Positions 50,701 through 59,700 of a DNA stretch of 64,000 nucleotides are shown one piece after another; the first letter of the stretch is position 1, and every line of letters begins with the position of its first letter. The position numbers and the translations under genes are program-made. Source of the DNA: Antedon mediterranea (lineage: Eukaryota; Echinodermata; Crinoidea; Comatulida; Antedonidae). A model generated the notes under the pieces. That model ran no database searches and was not told the origin of the DNA. It saw only the letters and a list, made by a program, of their open reading frames with translations. Where the stretch lies: contig NC_092672.1 in assembly GCF_964355755.1 (NCBI RefSeq), forward strand, positions 30,998,501-31,062,500, given 5' to 3'.

Positions 50701-53700
50701 GCAAATCGTTCAAAGTTTACAATCATACATAAACAAATTTAAAAAATATGTTTCTGAAAATCCATATGAGATAATCCTTACTGTTGATGGACCGTTGCCA
50801 TGTACAATAGAAGGTAGCGTATTGTGTTTTATATTGTGCAAGAAACTGGCATCATTCAAAAACTTGACTTTCACATCCTCTGAAAACAAATAGATTTTAA
50901 CAGACTACTTAAAGAATCGGGAGCTTTTGATTGGTCGACTGATGACTTACAACCTAACTAGGTCATGTCAATTCAGTGTGCACATGCAGGGAATTTAGGA
51001 TGTGCTTCCTCACTCTCCACCTCCCCACAAGCTTTGATAGTTTTTAGGTCCCTAGTAGTTGACAACTGATGACACATCAATTGACATGACCTCTGCAATG
51101 GTGCAGTATATCTATCAATCTTTTCAATATATATACAGTCTAGTAATTTGTTTTTGTGTACACACTTTTGAATAGTACAATAAACTTTAAAGTCCATAGT
51201 CAACCAATTTTTATCTAAAGCTCTGTCTACACTATCAAACTGTATGCGACAAAAAAATGTGATGTGTGCCCATATGGAAACAATCATATCACTACCAATA
51301 TTTGGGCACATTACACTTTTGTTGTCAAACTAGTTTGATAGTGTAGACTGAGCTTTAAAACATCATCAAAATGGTAACTCACAGAAAAGACAAATAAAAG
51401 AAGTGGGAAATGCCACCTAATCAGTCCTGGACAAAACCTATAGAGGGTGGCAGAAACCATCTAGAATCAGTCATGGTCTAATAACTGTTGATGATTGATG
51501 TACTGTAAGGGTTTAGCAATCTAATACTGTACTTACGTGTTGCTCCATTAAGGTTTTGAAGAACATAAGCTTCATTATCTAATTTCATTTTCCATGATTT
51601 CTAAAAGATTAAAAGAAATTTATAATTTGAAGAATAAAATATTTTGCTTTGCTTTGGAAACCAGATTCTCAAGCTGTAGGCCTATGTACTTACCAGCAAA
51701 AAAACATGATCAAAACCTGAGCCTGACAAAACGTTAAAAAAGGCAAGGCAGTACCTGTGAATTTTTTTAGTAGTTAAGTCGTTCATTGCATGCTAAGAAA
51801 CATATTAGAATAAGCAGAATGACTTTACGACTCAGCAGGACACAAGTGAAGAATCATGAAAATGAAAGGTAGCTAAATCAATTCAATTATTTTGTTTCGA
51901 CAAGCACTCTGGCCCGAAATTTGTCTTGCTTCTTACATATAAAAAAATGCAATAAAATATATAGGGTTCATATACAGTAGGTCGTTTATTTGACTATAAT
52001 TTAGATCATGTTTAACTAGGGTTCATTTACAATCATAGGCTCAGCAATATTTTCATGTAGTGTATGCATTTCCACAGTGTTTATCTCCATTTCCATATGT
52101 CTGTAATGCGGCCAAATTTTCAGTAGTAATTACAGACATTCCATAATTACTGTACCTGGATACAGGTCATGAATGCCTTTGTTGTATGTAGCCTACTTTT
52201 CTTAAAGCTCTGTCTACACTATCAAACTTTATATGACAAAAAAATGTTATGTGCCCAAATATGGTAGTGATATGACATCATCATGTCTATATACAGTATG
52301 GGCACATTTTTTTATCACATAAAGTTTGATAGTGTAGACAGAGCATTAGACAATTGCAAAAGGTACTAAACAAATTTGAATGCACTGGCTATACATTATT
52401 AAAAACATTTATTTATTCATATTTACGAATAGGTTGAAACTCTCCGATTATCTTCTTATCCATTTACTTACTCTTATTTCATCATCTAAGTATAACTTTG
52501 TAAAGAATAATTGGTCGTCTGCTGTATTTGCTATAGGTTTGTGAGTTAACGCTTTCCAAACGTAGTCAGCATAGCCGATGTAAAGACCAGAATTTAAAAA
52601 CCGGTAGCCCTCAACTTTAGGATATGAATGCTGCAAAGAGAGAAAATAAAATAATAATCAGTATTACTCGTAGTATAGGTATTTTTTATAGTTTACTTAT
52701 TGTTAATTAGGTTTCTTTAAGCTCTGTTTACACTATCAAACAATAGTTTGACAAAAAAGTGTGAAGTGCCAAAATATGTTTGGTATGCACAAATATGGTA
52801 GTGTCCATTATGGGCACATCACATTTTTTTGTCTCACAAAGTTTGATAGTGTAGACAGAGCTTTAGAGAGCGAAGGCCATATCAGTAATATCACTGCTTT
52901 CCATTGGGGCCCTCTAGAATACATATCATTACTCCAGTCATTTGTTGGATCAAACATGTTTATGAAAAAATATTCTCATAATGCAGCTATTAATCCGCGC
53001 AAATTTGTGTCTTTACCTTGCCAGGTACCCATTTGTACACCTGGATTTAAAGGAGCAAAAACGTAAGTAAAGTGTCTTGCCTAGGGATACAAGCAATGCG
53101 GCTAGAATCGGAATCGAACCCATGATCTCATGATCAGTCCAACACACTGCACCACACGCCCTTATGGTACTACTGTACTTCAATATAACATTAGTCTCAA
53201 TGTATTAGTTTATGCTACAGTACTTGTATAATATATTATCAAAAATCAATAATAAACTAACTAGTTTAGGCTAAACATATTGCTGTGTTGCCCAATCCTC
53301 ACTAACTCAAGATTGATCTGGCTGGTCAGGCTTTATCAATGCATCACCCCTGTATAAACAACTTTTCATAAAAGTTTAGATGGATGCCAATTTGTCCTAA
53401 CGTAGACTTGGGGTAGGATTATTAACCCCACGGTGGGATTATAATAGAACCTACTGTAGAGTTGGATTATAGACTTCATGTGAGATTTTAAACTCAGGGC
53501 GGTATTAAATTTTAGCAAGGACAACTATAACAAGCAAAATATTTGTTCCAACAGATGGGAATCGGCTCTCCTGACATTTTCATAAATTAAAACAGTACGT
53601 AACGCTAAATTTAAAACATGTTTTAGGAATTTTGTTTTCCGTTTATGTTTTACAGGGGTATTATTTTGTTGTTTTGTATAATGTTGTGATCTAGTCTTCA

Positions 53701-56700
53701 ACCAGACTGCTGTGCTTTTGACAATATAATAAAGTCAACTTGATTTTTAAAGTGAAAATGATAATTGAATTCAAAACAGAAAATTCTCTACTGCATGCTC
53801 TTTGTTGTGAGAATATTCTGACTGTGACAGGATTTGAATTTGATCATAGGCCCATGGGATTATTTATTTAATTCATTTCTGCTGTAACCTGCGTACAAAT
53901 GTGTTAACTCAAATACATTAAAACAAGAATGAGTGTAATAAAATTATTCAAATGTGAAAACCATAATCATAAAAACTGAAATTATAGGAGAGTCAGTTTG
54001 TGTACCTGTATACTGTGTCTATTAGTATTACAAATCATATCACTTTGAACATACAAGATCCTTAGTTAGTTAGTTAGTTAGTTCATTTTTATACTGGGTG
54101 ACCTCTTCTGTCAAAGACTGATCTCCCAGAGGGCCCTGTTGGTGATCAGTGGCTGTGATGTACTAATACACCGGGGTAACCCCCTACTCGTCTCGAAAGA
54201 TTTACTAGGTTCTTTAAAGTGCACACGAGCTAGTTGTGTACACTGGACCTACGGTTTATAGTCCTTATCCGAGAAGACTTGTTCTACCACCAGAACCATG
54301 GAGTGAGTGAGCCTCGAACCCTTGCCGATGTTATGGCTACGTAATTACGGTTCCACTGTCTTAACCGCTCGGCCACTCACTCACTATCTAAACACTTGGT
54401 TTTCAACACTAATGTGACTTTGCTTGAGATACAAAATCATAACACTGTAAGTCTGAACAACCGCAGTTACATCATCCAGTAATTTATCCTTATAATATGT
54501 TCAGTTCTAACATTATTTAAAATTATATTTACATTCCCTAAATTAAACAGCCTAAAAACACTTGACCGTTCAACACCATGTGACCTTGCTTAAGATACAA
54601 AACCATGATATTGTACATCTGAACACACATACAGTATCTTAACTTACCCTTAGAGATGTGTCTGGCCAAATATAGTTTTCTGCTCCAAAAACAAGGTTGC
54701 AATTTAAATCCTTAAATTTGCGAACTATTTCTTTTAATCCTCCTAAAAATATTACATCATAACTGAAACGAAACAAAATATAGAATTTAACCTGACTTCA
54801 TATTAGCCGATTATCGGACGGTATCTATAATTTGTTCAGTATCATAGGTAAATTCTAAATACAGAGTCACATATGTATCACAGGATTACTAATCATAGTC
54901 TGTATCAAACCTTAACTGGATTAAGATTTGTGCAACACAACCAAATATTTTAATACGCAACAGAGGGGTAAGTGATGGGACAGCCCCTTCAATATGCCTA
55001 CATTATGATACAGTACCGTACTTGTAACAGTAATAATATACATTTCTTTTAGTGGCTCACTAAAACGCATACAAAGCACGAAAATAATTTCTGATTCATT
55101 TTAAGCGTTTAAAACAAAATTATATTATTCGGACATCTACAGTAGGACAAATAAATAAATTTGTAATCTGTAATAATTCCATACCCATACATAGAAGACT
55201 TAACCCGACTATTTTATTTTACCGAAAAGTATATATTATTTTAAACAGCACAATAGTTTATATTACCAAGTATTCTTATATTTCATTATATTACATATAT
55301 GATAATACTCTTTTAAATTGCATTTCTTTGAAACTTGTAAGCTTTGATAAATTATCTACATCGTATATCAAATGAAGTACGACGAATTCACTACAGTTAG
55401 AATCGCTTCAGTGCATCGTGAACGCTAGTCGAAGAGACAAAGCTGCCGAGACTAATTGTATCTGACAAAAGACCAAATCCCAAGGCTTATCATTTATAAA
55501 TACTCTCGTTCCATTGAATAATCACTTATAAGATACGCCATTAACAATTAATTTTCTGCAGGAGTAAGTGTTGTTTTGCCAATCCATTCTATGTGTCTGA
55601 TGTAAATGATTAAAAACTCTTTTATTCTTAGCACCTGAACGGCAAGAAAAGTAATTTAAAAAATAATTTCATGCTATATTTTGAAAAATATGTAGGTTCA
55701 AATCGTGTTTGTATCTTGGATTTTTTCGCTGACGGCAAGGTTGGTACGAGAGGTCATTTCAAAATGTGCCTTGCTTGTCACATGTTACAACATAACAAAC
55801 ATGGGTGACCAGTGATTAGCGACTGCTAGGTTGGTTAATCCAGCTTGCTTTGGGTCTATCCATGTGAACAACCAGCTCATGAGCAAGCTCATTTTTGATG
55901 AGCCAATTCGAAATAAGCTCACACACATACAAGTTTTGCAAAACAATAAAATCGGTTGCAATTTTAGCTTTAAATATTTATTCTCAACACATGAAATAAA
56001 TTAAACATCAATATCTTTGATACCTCTCAGAGGAGAAAAGTGCATATATTGGTTTATCCAGGTAACCTAGGCATCAATAGCTGTACCTACCTGTCAGTAA
56101 ATAGAACAATAGTGTCTGGCTCATCTTTATACTTTTCTTGAGCTTCTATAAATAAATTGACCTTCTGACCTCCGCCAGGAAACCTTTGTAAATCTCCTCC
56201 TACCCATTGCTTATGCATTCCTAAAACCTGAAAAAAAAAACAAGAAAAAACAAAATAATAGTTAATAGTAAATGCCTCAATTGATGGTTAGTAAAGTTAC
56301 AGCAGAACCCATCCTTTTGGACACCCAAATTTAAAACAAAAGAGGAGCAAAATTTACAGTATGTTTTAACACTTATGATCAACACTTCAGGGGACACCTC
56401 TATAAAGCCTGTTTTCCTGTCTGTTTGAAAACGATCAAGTTGAAATGATAACGATAGCGAGTACCTTTTCCTGTAAATCGTTAACATTTCAATGTTTACG
56501 TAGAAGATCGCCGATTATTGTTAACGATAGCGTCGAATAACGTCGACAGGAAAACAGGCTTTAAGGGGGCAGATTTGTTGGGTCCTGAAGGTGTCTCTTA
56601 TTATAGATTCTACTGTAGTGTTTTACTTTTGATTGTTAACAATACTGTGTAATGATGCTTTAATTACAGTGCTTATCTGCCTTTAATAAGTTTAATATTA

Positions 56701-59700
56701 ATATTGTGTTGTGTATGTATTTTGTATCTTTTTCAACAATAGCATTAAAATCAAATCAAAGTGAGTGGTCACATCGGGAGGCTCATCTGTACTGTATGTG
56801 AAAAGGTGTATAAATGATAATTTGTAGACACCATATACAATATGTTTCAATACTTGACACCATTAAGATGTTCTCGGGTGACCACTTGAAATCGGAAGCA
56901 CAGACCAACATCATACACCAGAAGCTGTATGACAACTGTAATCGCATTATTTTGGGTTAAACTCTATACTTTAGAAATACATTCTCGCTCATGTAAAGCC
57001 TGTCTGTCTGCCTGTCCATGGGTTTGACCTACACTACAAAACCATCTTCCCAAACCCAATAAAGTGAAATTGCTGGCCTACGACGGTACTTTACTTTTAC
57101 AGTACACTACTATTTCTCTGTTTTATCTGTTAAAGGCACACTAAAATCATTTTGTTTGAGATACTTTTTCGTTGTGCATATTGTTAATGTTATGTAAATA
57201 TTAGCCCATTTCATTGGTTTTGTGTAGCAATACTGCCTGACAAATTTGTTAATGAATATTTTCACTTGTAAAACATTGTTAAGCTCTGTCTGACAATATC
57301 AAACTATTTTTTTTAAAGTGCGATACGCCCATATTATGGCCGTATCACATTTTTTTTGTCACATAACCTTTGATAGTGTAGACAGAGCATTAGACAGTTT
57401 CTCTAGGTTTACAATTTTTGCTTTAAAAATGATCATTACAAGCCAAGTATATAATATAGTATTTTGAAATTAGTTAATTTAATAGTTAATTATGTAGAGC
57501 TTACTAAAAGAAATTACTAGAACACAAATGAATTATCTTCAGGACATACTGTACACAAATTTAATTTCTTACTTTACTTTAAAATTCTTCTTACGACAGC
57601 CCAATTAGCCCAAAAAACCCATGGGACATATATAAAAAAGGCCTGTATACAGCATATTAAGGAAAACCAATCAACCTATTCAATAACCAAAACAAATTAA
57701 AAGAAAGTTACAATTACATACAGTACTGGTTATAAATATTGTTTTCAGATATTTGCTGATTTTGCACATGGTTGCAAATTACTGATTCAAAGTTCAGATT
57801 AAATACAAATATAGCAGAACGCCTCCTAACATAAACAAACAATACAACAACATTACAACAACCCTTATCTGGAGGAAACCTTACTTTAAGTAGAAAAAAG
57901 TAGAAAACATACAGGTTCAACTCTCCCAATACCGGACTCTCTGAAAACTGGACTTTTCTTGAAATCAAGTGCCCCTAAACAGGTGTCCCAATAGGGTTTT
58001 CTATCTACTATAAAATAAATTCAGCCGATTCTAAAAGTTGGTACAACCAAACCTGATTTTTCATTTAAAATCTACATTACAAATTATAGTAAACATTATA
58101 GAATTATATTCCTTTTTTTTATTCGGTCAACTGTGAAGAGAGAGATTATAAAAAAATACAAACATGATTACAGGTGTTTTATGAAAGGAAATGAAAGGAA
58201 ATTAAATGAAACCATAAAGCATTAATAATGTATTTTCAACTCTACTCTTTCTCAAATATATATGGTTTTTATTTTTCACATAAACTGTAAAAGTGTACAG
58301 TAATAACCATTGTTAATTACATTTAAATTATCCTCTTTCTTTCTTTTATTTTTTGGAGACATCAGGAGAAAGAAGTGTCCAATCTTTGTTTAATTTTCAT
58401 GTAAAATGACTTACCTGAACTTTGACCCCATGTTGTTCACACGACTTCCTGTATCTCAGAAATCCATCTGTTTCATTGGTTGCTACAGTGAAGACGACAA
58501 CTTTCTGTCCATTTACTAATAGAAAAAAAGTACATTAACAATTAAATATGCTATTAAAATAATTGCATACAGCTTCCTATGTTCAAAGCCAAGCCAGACC
58601 CATGTTGTCATTATTTAGTACTGTACTAAAATTGCATCATCCCACATTACTTCCTTTATATCAATGTATACTGTACAAAACTCGATTCATCAACTACTAT
58701 GAATAGAGAAGTACAGTAGTTATTAAAGCCTCTGCTAATTTTAATAATTGTAACAGATTACCAACCAAGTGAGAAAAACCATTTGTTCCCCTAATAATAA
58801 TAAGGTATTGTTATATCATCTTTACTGCATGAGGTACTGTATGTATAATTTGTGTGTATATATAGGCCAAGATTTAATAAATAACAGTGCCGTAAATAAT
58901 TTTGCCGAAGTTCTTGGGGTGGTGAATTTTATTTTTCTTTTTTTTTTGTTCTTTTTATACTTTAATAAGATCTTTCTTTATTTTCTTTCTTTCTTTATTT
59001 TACCTATGATATAAATTATAAACAAACAAGGGCTAAAAAATAGTTAAAACTAATCAAGTTCAGCCCCTAAACATTGAAATATAAATAGTTCATTTCAAAT
59101 GGTATACTATACTCTATCAGAAAAACCAAAATAAATGTTCTTTTACTTCAAATTTTATCAAAAATATCTGCTGTACTGTTCTGCACCCAGTATGGGTGTC
59201 AGTAGCAACCACATTATTATGCTCAGTCTACACTATCATACTTTATGGGACAAAATCAATTTACTTACAGTACAGTATGATGTGCTCATATATGGACATG
59301 ATGATGTCATATCACTATCATATTTAAGCATATCACTACCACCATATACGGGCACATCACACTTTTTTGACAAACTAGTTTGATACCGATAGTGTAGACA
59401 GAGCTTTAAAGGATGCAGTTTGGAAGAGGAACCTTCAGTTTTAAAAACATGTGATAGTCATTGTCAACAAATAAACAGTGCTTTATTTAAGTATTATTTC
59501 AAAAAGCCTGATTTATCTAACTAATGCATGGGAATGTTTCTCTTGCCTATGCTGACCATGAAAATATCGTAGAAGCTCTATTAAAAGGGACACATTTGGG
59601 ACCTAACAACCGTAATTGGGGTGTCTTCTGATTAGCGGATGACCCACTACTGTATCTGCTAAATTTGTACTCTCAAAAAAGTGTTTAAATTAAACTATGG

